The notes under the pieces are model-generated. The model was not told the DNA's origin. It made no database searches and saw nothing but the letters and a program-made list of their open reading frames with translations. Position numbers and translations under genes: made by a program. DNA of 64,000 nucleotides from Pseudomonadota bacterium (lineage in GTDB: Bacteria; Pseudomonadota; Gammaproteobacteria; Xanthomonadales; Rhodanobacteraceae): contig JAEWGO010000023.1 in assembly GCA_023388255.1 (NCBI GenBank), positions 1-64,000 of the forward strand, given 5' to 3'. This document shows, piece after piece, positions 1-7,607 of this stretch. Numbering within the stretch: the first letter of the stretch is position 1; every line of letters begins with the position of its first letter.

Positions 1-1
1 G

Positions 2-127
2 GGCGACAACGTGAAGATGGTGGTGACCCTGATTGCGCCGATCGCGATGGACGATGGCCTGCGCTTCGCGATCCGCGAAGGCGGCCGTACCGTTGGCGCC
101 GGCGTGGTGGCCAAGGTCATCCAGTAA
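2..127 (+). CDS. tuf: Elongation factor Tu, C-terminal end (partial)
   Basis: The last 41 codons of EF-Tu, the GTPase that delivers aminoacyl-tRNA to the ribosome. The visible part is the end of domain 3: it includes DNVKM, LIAPIAMDDGLRFAIREGG and ends GAGVVAKVIQ, which is the usual EF-Tu terminus. The gene starts outside the window. Its place directly before rpsJ is the standard str-S10 arrangement. Whether this is tufA or tufB cannot be told from this fragment. Confidence 0.95.
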   Translation, partial: GDNVKMVVTLIAPIAMDDGLRFAIREGGRTVGAGVVAKVIQ

Positions 128-190
128 CAGAGGGTTTTGGGGATCGAAGTGACCGATTCGACGTCAGCGCTTCGATTCTCATGAAAACGC

Positions 191-219
191 TTCACATCGG
201 CTGACGAAAGTACTATACT
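191..219 (+). promoter_or_regulatory. Sigma-70-type promoter of the S10 operon
   Basis: A -35 box TTCACA (191-196) and a -10 box TATACT (214-219) are separated by 17 bases. Both match the sigma-70 consensus at five of six positions. Transcription would begin near 226 and give a leader of about 310 bases before rpsJ. This is read from sequence only. Confidence 0.65.
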
Positions 220-228
220 TAGCGGCTC

Positions 229-257
229 GCTACCCAGTCCGCTCGGCGGACGGTAGC
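229..257 (+). promoter_or_regulatory. Hairpin at the 5' end of the S10 leader
   Basis: GCTACC (229-234) pairs with GGTAGC (252-257), and GTCCGC (237-242) with GCGGAC (246-251) around the loop TCG. A two-base bulge (CA) lies between the two helices. The hairpin starts only a few bases after the predicted transcription start. It may protect the 5' end or take part in autoregulation; neither is shown by the sequence. Confidence 0.5.
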
Positions 258-382
258 AAACGACAGCGAAATGAGGTGCAGGATGCGCTTCGAGTTCGCC
301 GGCAAGGATGCCGACCGCGGTGCTTCGCCATCACGAGTCCACGCGATTCGTCGAGCGGCAGGCAGATGCGACGAATGTTTCG

Positions 383-420
383 AGTTTGGGCGGGCCTTCA
401 TCGGTCCGCCCAAGCTTTCT
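383..420 (+). terminator. Terminator-like hairpin inside the S10 leader (possible attenuator)
   Basis: An 11-bp stem (383-393 with 406-416, one G-U pair) closes a 12-base loop. The core is TTGGGCGG/CCGCCCAA, and the 3' side runs into TTTCTTAG. It lies after the promoter and about 115 bases before rpsJ, so it could attenuate the operon, as L4 does at the E. coli S10 leader. It could also end transcription from tuf. The rest of 128-534 holds no convincing gene. Confidence 0.45.
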
Positions 421-473
421 TAGTTCCGAGGTGGGTATTTGAGGGCCGGGCTTCCTTCTGGAGGTTTCGGCGG

Positions 474-494
474 ACGGAATTCAGTGAATTCCGT
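474..494 (+). promoter_or_regulatory. Perfect inverted repeat just before rpsJ
   Basis: ACGGAATTC (474-482) and GAATTCCGT (486-494) form a 9-bp stem with a 3-base loop, 40 bases before the rpsJ start. No T-run follows, so it is not an ordinary terminator. A role in control of rpsJ translation is possible. Confidence 0.4.
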
Positions 495-534
495 TGTCGA
501 TGAACAGCGTTCTTTCAGATTCAAGGACACGGCA

Positions 535-846
535 ATGGCGGACCAGAAGATTCGTATTCGGCTCAAGGCGTTCGATCATCGCTTGATCGATCGTTCGGCG
601 AGCGAGATCGTCGAAACGGCAAAGCGTACCGGCGCTCAGGTGCTCGGCCCGATTCCACTGCCGACCAAGATCGAGCGCGTCACCATTCTGACGTCACCGC
701 ACGCCGACAAGGATGCGCGCGACCAGTACGAGACGCGCATTCACAAGCGCGTGCTGGATATCGTCGATCCGAACGACAAGACCGTGGACGCGCTGATGAA
801 GCTCGACCTCGCGGCCGGTGTCGATGTCCAGATCAAGTTGCATTGA
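535..846 (+). CDS. rpsJ: Ribosomal protein S10 / NusJ
   Basis: Small-subunit protein S10 (103 aa, the family length). It sits in the 30S head and also acts as NusE/NusJ in transcription antitermination. The sequence begins MADQKIRIRLKAFDHRLID, a hallmark of the family, and contains GPIPLPTKIER and ILTSPHADKDARDQYETR. The ATG at 535 is chosen because longer upstream extensions read through the leader hairpin. It is the first gene of the S10 operon, 25 bases before rplC. Confidence 0.97.
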   Translation: MADQKIRIRLKAFDHRLIDRSASEIVETAKRTGAQVLGPIPLPTKIERVTILTSPHADKDARDQYETRIHKRVLDIVDPNDKTVDALMKLDLAAGVDVQIKLH

Positions 847-871
847 AGCACGCAGGTAACGGGATACGACG

Positions 872-1516
872 ATGAGTATCGGGTTGGTTGGTCGTAAATG
901 CGGCATGAGCCGCGTCTTTACCGAAGATGGTCGTTCGGTGCCGGTGACGCTGATTGAGGCGACGCCGAATCGCGTGACCCAGGTCAAGACGGTTGAAGTC
1001 GATGGCTACAGCGCCATCCAGGTCACCGCCGGCGCGAAGCGCGCCGCGCTGGTCAGCAAGCCGCTGGCCGGTCACTACGCGAAGGCGAAGGTCGAGGCCG
1101 GGCGTGGTCTGTGGGAGTTCCGCGTCGAGGCGGCCGAGCTCGGCAAGTTCGCCGTCGGCGGCGAGCTGAAGGCGGACGAGGTGTTCTCGATTGGGCAGAA
1201 GGTCGACGTTGCCGGCGTGAGCAAGGGCAAGGGCTTCCAGGGCACGATCAAGCGCCATCATTTCTCGATGGGCGACGCGACGCACGGCAACTCGTTGTCG
1301 CATCGTTCGCCGGGCTCGATCGGCCAGCGGCAGACGCCGGGCCGCGTGTTTCCGGGCAAGAAGATGTCCGGTCACATGGGTAACGTGAACCGCACGTCGA
1401 TGAACCTCGAGGTCGTCAAGATCGACAACGAGCGTCATCTGATCGCGATCAAGGGTGCGGTTCCGGGTGCTCCGGGCGGCAACGTGATCATCCTTCCCGC
1501 CGTGAAGACGAAGTAA
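872..1516 (+). CDS. rplC: Ribosomal protein L3
   Basis: Large-subunit protein L3 (214 aa), an early assembly protein near the peptidyl-transferase centre. The start MSIGLVGRKCGMSRVF and the loop GSIGQRQTPGRVFPGKKMSGHMG are characteristic. The Gln in GQRQ is the residue methylated by PrmB in E. coli. It is followed after 10 bases by rplD, with GGAG between them. Confidence 0.97.
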   Translation: MSIGLVGRKCGMSRVFTEDGRSVPVTLIEATPNRVTQVKTVEVDGYSAIQVTAGAKRAALVSKPLAGHYAKAKVEAGRGLWEFRVEAAELGKFAVGGELKADEVFSIGQKVDVAGVSKGKGFQGTIKRHHFSMGDATHGNSLSHRSPGSIGQRQTPGRVFPGKKMSGHMGNVNRTSMNLEVVKIDNERHLIAIKGAVPGAPGGNVIILPAVKTK

Positions 1517-1526
1517 GGAGGACGCC

Positions 1527-2129
1527 ATGGAACTCAATGTCAATGGCGCCAAGCCCGTCACGCTTTCCGAGGCGGTGTTCGGCAAGGAATTCCGCGAAGA
1601 CCTCGTGCATCAGGTTGTTGTCGCGTACCGCAATGCGGGCCGCGCCGGCACCAAGGCGCAGAAGACGCGCTCCGAGGTCAACGGCACGACCAAGAAGTCG
1701 AAGAAGCAGAAGGGTGGCGGCGCGCGTCATGGCGCGCTCAAGGCTCCGATCTTCGTGGGCGGTGGCGTGACGTTCGCGGCGAAGCCGCGCAGCTTCGCGC
1801 AAAAGGTCAATCGCAAGATGTTCCGCGGCGCGATGGTTTCGATCCTGTCGGAACTCAATCGCCAGGGCCGCATTTCGCTGGTCGAGTCGTTCGGTATCGA
1901 CCAGCCGAAGACGAAGCTGATGGTTGCGAAGCTCGCAGAGCTCGAAGCCGCCGGTCGTGTCGTCCTCGTCGCCGAAAACGCGCCGGAGTCGCTGTTCCTC
2001 GCCGCGCGCAATGTTCCGTATCTGCACGTTGTCGACGTCGCGGCGCTGGACCCGGTCAGCCTGGTCGGCGCGGACAAGGTCGTGATGACCGTCGAATCGA
2101 TCAAGCGCATCGAGGAGTGGCTGGCATGA
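1527..2129 (+). CDS. rplD: Ribosomal protein L4
   Basis: Large-subunit protein L4 (200 aa). Its extended loop (about residues 45-95, basic, with KSKKQKGGGARHG) lines the exit tunnel. In E. coli L4 also binds the S10 leader to repress its own operon, which is relevant to the structured leader seen here at 229-494. The GGAGG at 1517-1521 supports the ATG at 1527. It overlaps rplW by ATGA. Confidence 0.97.
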   Translation: MELNVNGAKPVTLSEAVFGKEFREDLVHQVVVAYRNAGRAGTKAQKTRSEVNGTTKKSKKQKGGGARHGALKAPIFVGGGVTFAAKPRSFAQKVNRKMFRGAMVSILSELNRQGRISLVESFGIDQPKTKLMVAKLAELEAAGRVVLVAENAPESLFLAARNVPYLHVVDVAALDPVSLVGADKVVMTVESIKRIEEWLA

Positions 2130-2416
2130 ACGAGCGTCTTCTCAGCGTCCTGCGCGCGCCGCACATTTCCGAAAAGAGTGCGCGCCTGCAGGAGATCAAC
2201 CAATACGTGTTCGAAGTTGCGCAGACCGCAACCAAGGCTGACATCAAGGCGGCCGTGGAAGGACTGTTCAGCGTCGAGGTGCAGGCGGTCAACCTGGTCA
2301 ACCAGAAAGGCAAGGCCAGGTCGTTCCGCAACCGCGCCGGTACGCGCAGCAACAAGCGCAAAGCTTATGTGCGTCTTGCCGATGGTCAGACCATCGACGT
2401 GACGGCCAAGCCCTAA
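2126..2416 (+). CDS. rplW: Ribosomal protein L23
   Basis: Large-subunit protein L23 (96 aa) at the tunnel exit, the docking site for trigger factor and SRP. Visible family features are VLRAPHISEKSA near the N terminus and FSVEVQAVNLVNQKGKA. The ATG at 2126 overlaps the rplD stop (ATGA), giving translational coupling. A GTG three codons upstream is possible but less likely. A 47-base gap precedes rplB. Confidence 0.96.
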   Translation: MNERLLSVLRAPHISEKSARLQEINQYVFEVAQTATKADIKAAVEGLFSVEVQAVNLVNQKGKARSFRNRAGTRSNKRKAYVRLADGQTIDVTAKP

Positions 2417-2463
2417 GGTGGATATGGGCGCGCGAGCGTCCATGGAAATCAGGAAATCAAATC

Positions 2464-3291
2464 ATGGCACTGATTACAGTCAAACCCACCTCAGCCGGAC
2501 GCCGCGCCGTAGTACGCGTGGTCACGCCTGGTCTGCACAAGGGCGCACCGTACGCGCCGTTGACCGAGTCGCAGTCGAACACCGGCGGTCGCAATCATTA
2601 CGGCCGCATTACGACGCGTCACAAGGGCGGCGGTTCCAAGCAGCATTACCGCGTCATCGATTTCAAGCGCGACAAGGAAAACATCGCGTGCAAGATCGAG
2701 CGCATCGAGTACGATCCGAATCGCACGGCGCATATCGCGTTGCTGTGTTTCGTCGACGGTGAGCGCCGCTACATCATCTCGCCGAAGGGCGCGAAGGTCG
2801 GCGACCAGCTGATGTCGGGCCACGATGCACCGATCAAAGTCGGCAATTCGCTGCCGCTGCGCAATATCCCGATCGGATCGACCGTGCATTGCATCGAGAT
2901 GAAGCCGGGCAAGGGTGCGCAGATCGCGCGCTCGGCCGGCGCTTCGGCGCAGTTGGTCGCACGTGAGCAAGGTTATGCCACGCTGCGTCTTCGCTCCGGT
3001 GAAATGCGCAAGGTGCCGGCCGAGTGCCGCGCCACGATCGGCGAAGTCGGCAACTCCGAGCACAACCTGGAGAAGCTGGGCAAGGCCGGTGCGAGCCGCT
3101 GGCGCGGTGTGCGCCCGACGGTGCGCGGCGCTGCGATGAATCCGGTCGATCACCCGCACGGTGGTGGTGAAGCCAAGGCCGGCCAGGGTAATCCGCATCC
3201 GGTGTCCCCGTGGGGACAGCCGTCGAAGGGTTACAAGACACGCAAGAACAAGCGCACGACGCAGTTCATCGTCCGCGATCGCAGAGGTTAA
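2464..3291 (+). CDS. rplB: Ribosomal protein L2
   Basis: Large-subunit protein L2 (275 aa), needed for subunit association and peptidyl-transferase activity. The conserved C-terminal segment with DHPHGGGEAKAGQGNPHP (around residue 225) carries the functionally important His. The start MALITVKPTSAGRR is typical. Three bases separate its stop from the rpsS start. Confidence 0.98.
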   Translation: MALITVKPTSAGRRAVVRVVTPGLHKGAPYAPLTESQSNTGGRNHYGRITTRHKGGGSKQHYRVIDFKRDKENIACKIERIEYDPNRTAHIALLCFVDGERRYIISPKGAKVGDQLMSGHDAPIKVGNSLPLRNIPIGSTVHCIEMKPGKGAQIARSAGASAQLVAREQGYATLRLRSGEMRKVPAECRATIGEVGNSEHNLEKLGKAGASRWRGVRPTVRGAAMNPVDHPHGGGEAKAGQGNPHPVSPWGQPSKGYKTRKNKRTTQFIVRDRRG

Positions 3292-3294
3292 TCC

Positions 3295-3576
3295 ATGGCG
3301 CGTTCCCTCAAGAAAGGTCCGTTCGTCGATCATCACCTGCAAAAGAAGGTGGAGGTCGCTAGTGCGGCAAACAACAAGCGCCCGATCAAGACCTGGTCGC
3401 GCCGCTCGATGATCATCCCGGAGATGGTGGGCCTGACGCTCGCGATCCACAATGGTCGCCAGCACGTTCCCGTGCTGGTCAACGAAAACATGGTCGGCCA
3501 CAAGCTCGGCGAGTTCGCGGTTACGCGGACCTACAAGGGGCATTCGGGCGACAAGAAGGCCGAGGCCAAGAAGTGA
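3295..3576 (+). CDS. rpsS: Ribosomal protein S19
   Basis: 30S head protein S19 (93 aa), which forms a complex with S13 near the A-site tRNA. It contains MARSLKKGPFVDHHL at the start and GHKLGEFAVTRTYKGHS near the end, both family signatures. Its end overlaps the longest possible reading of rplV. Confidence 0.97.
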   Translation: MARSLKKGPFVDHHLQKKVEVASAANNKRPIKTWSRRSMIIPEMVGLTLAIHNGRQHVPVLVNENMVGHKLGEFAVTRTYKGHSGDKKAEAKK

Positions 3577-3578
3577 CC

Positions 3579-3917
3579 ATGAGCACGATGGAAGCCAAAG
3601 CGATTCTGCGCGGTGCGCGCATCTCCCCCCAGAAAGCCCGACTGGTCGCCGACCAGGTCCGTGGGCTTCCGGTGGGCCGCGCGACCAACCTGCTGCAATT
3701 CAGTGACAAGAAGGCCGCACACCTGATCAGGAAGGTGTTGCTGTCGGCGGTCGCGAATGCCGAAAACAACCTCGGCGCGGATGTGGACGAGCTCAAGGTC
3801 GCCCGCATCTTCGTCGACGAGGGTGCGATCCTCAAGCGCATGCATGCACGCGCCAAGGGCCGCGGTTCCCGCATCTCCAAGCGCACGAGCCACATCACTG
3901 TGGTTGTCGGCGAATAA
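3579..3917 (+). CDS. rplV: Ribosomal protein L22
   Basis: Large-subunit protein L22 (112 aa), whose beta-hairpin narrows the exit tunnel and is a macrolide-resistance site. It has ARISPQKARLVADQVRG at the N terminus and the hairpin motif MHARAKGRGSRISKRTSHI. The ATG at 3579 (MSTMEAKA) is preferred to a GTG at 3573 that would overlap the rpsS stop; neither has a strong Shine-Dalgarno. Confidence 0.96.
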   Translation: MSTMEAKAILRGARISPQKARLVADQVRGLPVGRATNLLQFSDKKAAHLIRKVLLSAVANAENNLGADVDELKVARIFVDEGAILKRMHARAKGRGSRISKRTSHITVVVGE

Positions 3918-3935
3918 GGCACAGGGACTGAGACG

Positions 3936-4643
3936 ATGGGTCATAAAGTTCATCCCACCGGTATCCGCCTTGGCATCGCCAAGGACTGGAATTCGAAGTG
4001 GTTCGCGGGCAAGCGCGAATACGCCCAGTATCTGGGTGCCGATCTCAAGGTGCGCGAGCTCCTGAAGAAGAAGCTGGCCCAGGCTGGCATTTCCAAGATC
4101 CTGATCGAGCGTCCGGCCAAGACGGCGCGCGTGACGATCCACACAGCTCGTCCGGGTGTCGTCATCGGCAAGAAGGGCGAAGACATCGAGAAGCTGCGCA
4201 AGGAAGTTTCCGCGGTGATGGGCGTCCCCGCCCACATCAACGTGACCGAAGTGCGCAAGCCCGAGCTCGATGCGCAGCTGGTCGCGGAGTCGATCGCGCA
4301 GCAGCTGGAGCGCCGCATCATGTTCCGTCGCGCGATGAAGCGCTCGGTGCAGAATGCGATGCGCCTCGGCGCGCTCGGCATCAAGGTCAACGTCGGCGGT
4401 CGCCTGAATGGCGCCGAGATCGCGCGTTCGGAGTGGTACCGCGAAGGTCGCGTGCCGCTGCATACGCTGCGCGCCGACATCGACTACGGTTTTGCCGAAG
4501 CGCAGACCACGTACGGAATCATCGGCGTCAAGGTTTGGGTCTACAAGGGTGAGATCTTCGACCTGCACGCCTCTCAGCAGGCAGCGACGGCTGAAGCCGC
4601 GGAAGAGCGTCCGCAGCGTCGTGCGCCGAAGGCGGGAGCGTAA
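3936..4643 (+). CDS. rpsC: Ribosomal protein S3
   Basis: 30S protein S3 (235 aa), part of the mRNA entry channel and helicase. It starts MGHKVHPTGIRLGI and carries a KH domain with the GKKGEDIEKLRKEV motif (about residues 75-90). The C-terminal domain contains GRLNGAEIARSEWYREGRVPLH interrupted only by expected substitutions. It is followed after three bases by rplP. Confidence 0.98.
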   Translation: MGHKVHPTGIRLGIAKDWNSKWFAGKREYAQYLGADLKVRELLKKKLAQAGISKILIERPAKTARVTIHTARPGVVIGKKGEDIEKLRKEVSAVMGVPAHINVTEVRKPELDAQLVAESIAQQLERRIMFRRAMKRSVQNAMRLGALGIKVNVGGRLNGAEIARSEWYREGRVPLHTLRADIDYGFAEAQTTYGIIGVKVWVYKGEIFDLHASQQAATAEAAEERPQRRAPKAGA

Positions 4644-4646
4644 GTC

Positions 4647-5060
4647 ATGCTGCAACCCAAACGCACCAAGTATCGCAAGGTCCAGAAGGCCCGCAACCGC
4701 GGTCTGGCCTATGTCTCGAACAAGGTCAGCTTCGGCGAGTACGGTCTGCGTGCGACCACGCACGGCCACCTTACCGCCCGCCAGATCGAATCCGCGCGTC
4801 GTTGCATCACGCGCTATGTGAAGCGCGGCGGCAAGTTGTGGATCCGCGTGTTCCCCGACAAGCCGATCTCGAAGAAGCCGATCGAAGTCCGCATGGGCAA
4901 CGGCAAGGGCAGCGTCGAGTTCTGGGTCGCTCCGATCCAGCCGGGCCGCATGCTGTATGAAATCGAAGGTATTGCCGAAGTCGAGGCTCGCGAGGCGTTC
5001 CGCCTGGCCGCCGCCAAGCTCTCGGTGCAGACCCAATTCGTGGCCCGGACGGTGCTGTGA
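4647..5060 (+). CDS. rplP: Ribosomal protein L16
   Basis: Large-subunit protein L16 (137 aa), which organises the A-site and contacts 5S rRNA. The start MLQPKRTKYRKVQKARNRG and the motif RVFPDKPISKKPIEVRMGNGKG (split here around the central Lys) identify the family. Its TGA overlaps the rpmC start. Confidence 0.97.
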   Translation: MLQPKRTKYRKVQKARNRGLAYVSNKVSFGEYGLRATTHGHLTARQIESARRCITRYVKRGGKLWIRVFPDKPISKKPIEVRMGNGKGSVEFWVAPIQPGRMLYEIEGIAEVEAREAFRLAAAKLSVQTQFVARTVL

Positions 5061-5254
5061 TGGAACTGAAAGAACTCCGCCAGAAGAACGCCACTCAGCT
5101 CGCCGAGCATCTCGTCGAACTGCGTCGCGAGCAGTTCAACCTGCGCATGCAGAAGGGCTCCGGCCAGCTCACGCAGACCCATCAGTTTGGCCGCGTCCGC
5201 CGCGAGATCGCGCAGGTCAAGCACCTGCTCGGCACGCAGAAGCAGGGACAGTGA
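5060..5254 (+). CDS. rpmC: Ribosomal protein L29
   Basis: Large-subunit protein L29 (64 aa), a two-helix protein at the tunnel exit beside L23. The start MELKELRQKN and LREQFNLRMQ-like segment are typical. The ATG at 5060 overlaps the L16 stop (TGATG), so the genes are coupled. rpsQ begins one base after its stop. Confidence 0.95.
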   Translation: MELKELRQKNATQLAEHLVELRREQFNLRMQKGSGQLTQTHQFGRVRREIAQVKHLLGTQKQGQ

Positions 5255-5255
5255 A

Positions 5256-5519
5256 ATGAGCGATAACGAGAAAACGCAGCGAACCCTCGAAGGGCGCGTC
5301 GTCAGCAACAAGATGGCCAAGACGGTCACCGTACTGCTTGAGCGCCAGGTGCAGCACGCCCTCTACGGCAAGATCATCCGTCGCTCGACCAAGGTCCATG
5401 CGCACGATGAAGCCGGTGAGTGCAAGGAAGGCGACGTCGTCCGCATTGCGGAGTGTCGTCCGCTGTCGAAAACCAAGAACTGGCGCGTCGTGAAAGTTGT
5501 CACGCGCGCTGAAGCCTAA
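5256..5519 (+). CDS. rpsQ: Ribosomal protein S17
   Basis: 30S protein S17 (87 aa), an OB-fold primary binder of 16S rRNA. Key features are RTLEGRVVSNKMAKTVTV and HDEAGECKEGDVVRIAECRPLS. The ATG at 5256 directly follows the rpmC stop; the longer upstream reading frame overlaps rpmC and is not supported. Confidence 0.96.
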   Translation: MSDNEKTQRTLEGRVVSNKMAKTVTVLLERQVQHALYGKIIRRSTKVHAHDEAGECKEGDVVRIAECRPLSKTKNWRVVKVVTRAEA

Positions 5520-5548
5520 AGCGTGGCAGGGCGGAAGGAGAAAGTAAC

Positions 5549-5917
5549 ATGATCCAGATGCAGACCACGCTGGCCGCGGCGGACAACAGCGGCGCACGTG
5601 AATTGATGTGCATCAAGGTGCTGGGCGGTTCCAAGCGCCGCTATGCGCATATCGGCGACGTGATCAAGGTTTCCGTGCGCGAAGCTATTCCGCGCGGCAA
5701 GGTGAAGAAGGGCGAAGTGTACGACGCCGTTGTCGTGCGCACCCGCAAGGGCGTGCGCCGCGCGGACGGTTCGCTGATCCGCTTCGACGGCAATGCCGCC
5801 GTTCTTTTGAACAACAAGCTCGAGCCGATCGGCACCCGCATCTTCGGGCCGGTCACGCGCGAACTGCGCAGCGAACGGTTCATGAAGATCGTTTCGCTGG
5901 CACCGGAAGTTTTGTAA
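5549..5917 (+). CDS. rplN: Ribosomal protein L14
   Basis: Large-subunit protein L14 (122 aa) at the subunit interface; it is also the binding site of the silencing factor RsfS. It begins MIQMQTTLAAADNSGARELMC and contains VRADGSLIRFDGNAAVLLN-like core sequence. GGAAGGAG at 5532-5540 is a strong ribosome-binding site. In E. coli this is the first gene of the spc operon; here only 29 bases separate it from rpsQ. Confidence 0.97.
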   Translation: MIQMQTTLAAADNSGARELMCIKVLGGSKRRYAHIGDVIKVSVREAIPRGKVKKGEVYDAVVVRTRKGVRRADGSLIRFDGNAAVLLNNKLEPIGTRIFGPVTRELRSERFMKIVSLAPEVL

Positions 5918-5930
5918 CGAGGTTGATGTC

Positions 5931-6245
5931 ATGAACCGTATCCGCAAGGGCGACCAGGTCCTGGTGATCGCCGGCAAGAACAAGGGTCAGAAGGGCGAGG
6001 TGACGCGCGTCGCGGGTGATTCCGTGTTCGTGCAGAACATCAACCTCATCAAGCGCCACACCAAGCCGAATCCGCAGGCGAACCAGCCCGGCGGTATCGT
6101 GGAGCGTGAGGCTGCCCTCCATATTTCCAACGTAATGCTGTTCAACACCGCCACCGGCAAGGGTGAGCGCGTGGGCTACAAGACGCTCGAAGATGGGCGC
6201 AAGGTCCGCGTGTTCCGCCCGTCCGGCGAAGTGGTTGACGCCTGA
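5931..6245 (+). CDS. rplX: Ribosomal protein L24
   Basis: Large-subunit assembly initiator L24 (104 aa) with an N-terminal KOW motif: IRKGDQVLVIAGKNKGQKGEV (residues about 3-23, written here in part). The segment NLIKRHTKPNPQANQPGGI follows as expected. A 10-base gap precedes rplE. Confidence 0.97.
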   Translation: MNRIRKGDQVLVIAGKNKGQKGEVTRVAGDSVFVQNINLIKRHTKPNPQANQPGGIVEREAALHISNVMLFNTATGKGERVGYKTLEDGRKVRVFRPSGEVVDA

Positions 6246-6255
6246 GGCCGCCGCG

Positions 6256-6798
6256 ATGACGACCCGTCTTGAAACCATCTACAAAGAACAGGTCACGCCG
6301 AAGCTGGTCGAACGCTTTGGCTACACCAATCCCATGCAGGTGCCGCGCCTGTCCAAGATCACGCTGAACATGGGCGTGGGCGAAGCGGTCGGCAACAAGA
6401 AGATCCTGGAAAACGCCGTTGGCGACATGGCCAAGATCACCGGGCAGAAGCCGATCATCACGTTGTCGCGCAAGGCGCATGCGACGTTCAAGATCCGCGA
6501 AAACTGGCCGATCGGCTGCAAGGTCACCTTGCGCCGGGCACGCATGTTCGAGTTCCTTGATCGCCTGATCAACATCTCGCTGCCGCGCGTGCGCGACTTC
6601 CGTGGCATCTCGGGTCGTTCGTTCGACGGCCGCGGCAACTTCAACATGGGTCTCAAGGAACAGATCATCTTCCCCGAGATCGATTTCGACCAGATCGACG
6701 CGCTGCGCGGCATGGATATCGCGATCACGACGACTGCGCGTACCGACGAAGAAGCCAAGGCGCTGCTCGAAGCCTTTCGCTTCCCGTTCCGCAACTGA
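6256..6798 (+). CDS. rplE: Ribosomal protein L5
   Basis: Large-subunit protein L5 (180 aa), which holds 5S rRNA in the central protuberance. Characteristic stretches are MQVPRLSKITLNMGVGEA, SRKAHATFKIRE and RDFRGISGRSFDGRGNFNMG. The ATG at 6256 (MTTRLETIYKEQV) gives the normal length; the longer open frame overlaps rplX in another frame. In E. coli S8 represses translation at this start. Confidence 0.97.
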   Translation: MTTRLETIYKEQVTPKLVERFGYTNPMQVPRLSKITLNMGVGEAVGNKKILENAVGDMAKITGQKPIITLSRKAHATFKIRENWPIGCKVTLRRARMFEFLDRLINISLPRVRDFRGISGRSFDGRGNFNMGLKEQIIFPEIDFDQIDALRGMDIAITTTARTDEEAKALLEAFRFPFRN

Positions 6799-6814
6799 TT
6801 CGGGACTCAAGAAC

Positions 6815-7120
6815 ATGGCAAAGCGTTCAATGATCAACCGCGAGGTCAAGCGGACCAAGCTCGTCAAGCGGCACGCTGGCAAGCGTGCGGAGCTGAAGAA
6901 GATCGTCTCCAGCGAAACCGCTTCGTATGACGACAAGCTCGCCGCAGCGGTCAAGCTGCAGAAGTTGCCGCGCGATTCCAGTCCGTCGCGCCAGCGCAAC
7001 CGCTGCCTGCAGACCGGCCGTTCGCGGGGCGTCTACAGCAAGTTTGGCCTCGCTCGCCACAAGCTGCGTGAAGCGACCATGCGCGGCGATGTGCCGGGTC
7101 TGCGCAAGGCCAGCTGGTAA
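6815..7120 (+). CDS. rpsN: Ribosomal protein S14 (zinc-independent form)
   Basis: 30S protein S14 (101 aa) of the long, zinc-free type: it begins MAKRSMINREVKRTKLV and has no CxxC pairs, only a single Cys in RNRCLQTGR. The C terminus LREATMRGDVPGLRKASW is diagnostic. The ATG at 6815 follows rplE by 16 bases. A 70-base gap with a strong hairpin separates it from rpsH. Confidence 0.96.
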   Translation: MAKRSMINREVKRTKLVKRHAGKRAELKKIVSSETASYDDKLAAAVKLQKLPRDSSPSRQRNRCLQTGRSRGVYSKFGLARHKLREATMRGDVPGLRKASW

Positions 7121-7135
7121 CACAATCCAATCTTC

Positions 7136-7159
7136 GGAACCTCGATCATTCGAGGTTCC
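7136..7159 (+). promoter_or_regulatory. Perfect hairpin between rpsN and rpsH
   Basis: GGAACCTCGA (7136-7145) and TCGAGGTTCC (7150-7159) form a 10-bp stem with a TCAT loop, 31 bases before rpsH. There is no T-run after it. It could be a processing site or a protein-binding site within the spc operon. Confidence 0.5.
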
Positions 7160-7190
7160 TGGATATCGATGCTAGTCAAGGAATCGAATC

Positions 7191-7586
7191 ATGAGCATGA
7201 CTGATCCCATCGCCGACATGTTTACGCGCATTCGCAATGCGCAAGCCACGGGCAAGCGCTCCGTGGGCATGCCGGCATCCCGCGTCAAGCAGGCGATCGC
7301 AAACCTGTTGAAGGACGAAGGCTACGTGGCCGACGTGCAGACCAATACGGTCGACGGCAAGCCGAAGCTTGAAATCGCCCTCAAGTACTACGAAGGCAAG
7401 CCGGTGATCGCGCGTATCGAGCGCATCAGTCGTTCCGGTCTGCGCGTCTACCGTGGCAAGTCGGATCTCCCGAAGATCCTCAACGGCCTCGGCATTTCCA
7501 TCGTGTCCACCTCGTCCGGGATCATGACCGACGCGCAGGCCCGCAAGAAGGGTCTTGGCGGCGAAGTCATCGGTCTGGTGGCATAA
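7191..7586 (+). CDS. rpsH: Ribosomal protein S8
   Basis: 30S protein S8 (131 aa), a primary 16S rRNA binder and, in E. coli, the repressor of the spc operon. It starts MSMTDPIADMFTRIRNAQ and ends with STSSGIMTDAQARKKGLGGE, both family hallmarks. It is separated from rplF by 21 bases containing TTGGAGG. Confidence 0.97.
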   Translation: MSMTDPIADMFTRIRNAQATGKRSVGMPASRVKQAIANLLKDEGYVADVQTNTVDGKPKLEIALKYYEGKPVIARIERISRSGLRVYRGKSDLPKILNGLGISIVSTSSGIMTDAQARKKGLGGEVIGLVA

Positions 7587-7607
7587 GTTTCTTGGAGGAT
7601 TGAAAAC

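Noticed and set aside
276..503. A 75-codon plus-strand frame in the S10 leader.
   Set aside because: Starts without a ribosome-binding site and runs through the leader hairpin; Arg-rich product with no family signal.
3531..5036. A 501-codon minus-strand frame across the S3-L16 region.
   Set aside because: Lies wholly antisense to several ribosomal protein genes.
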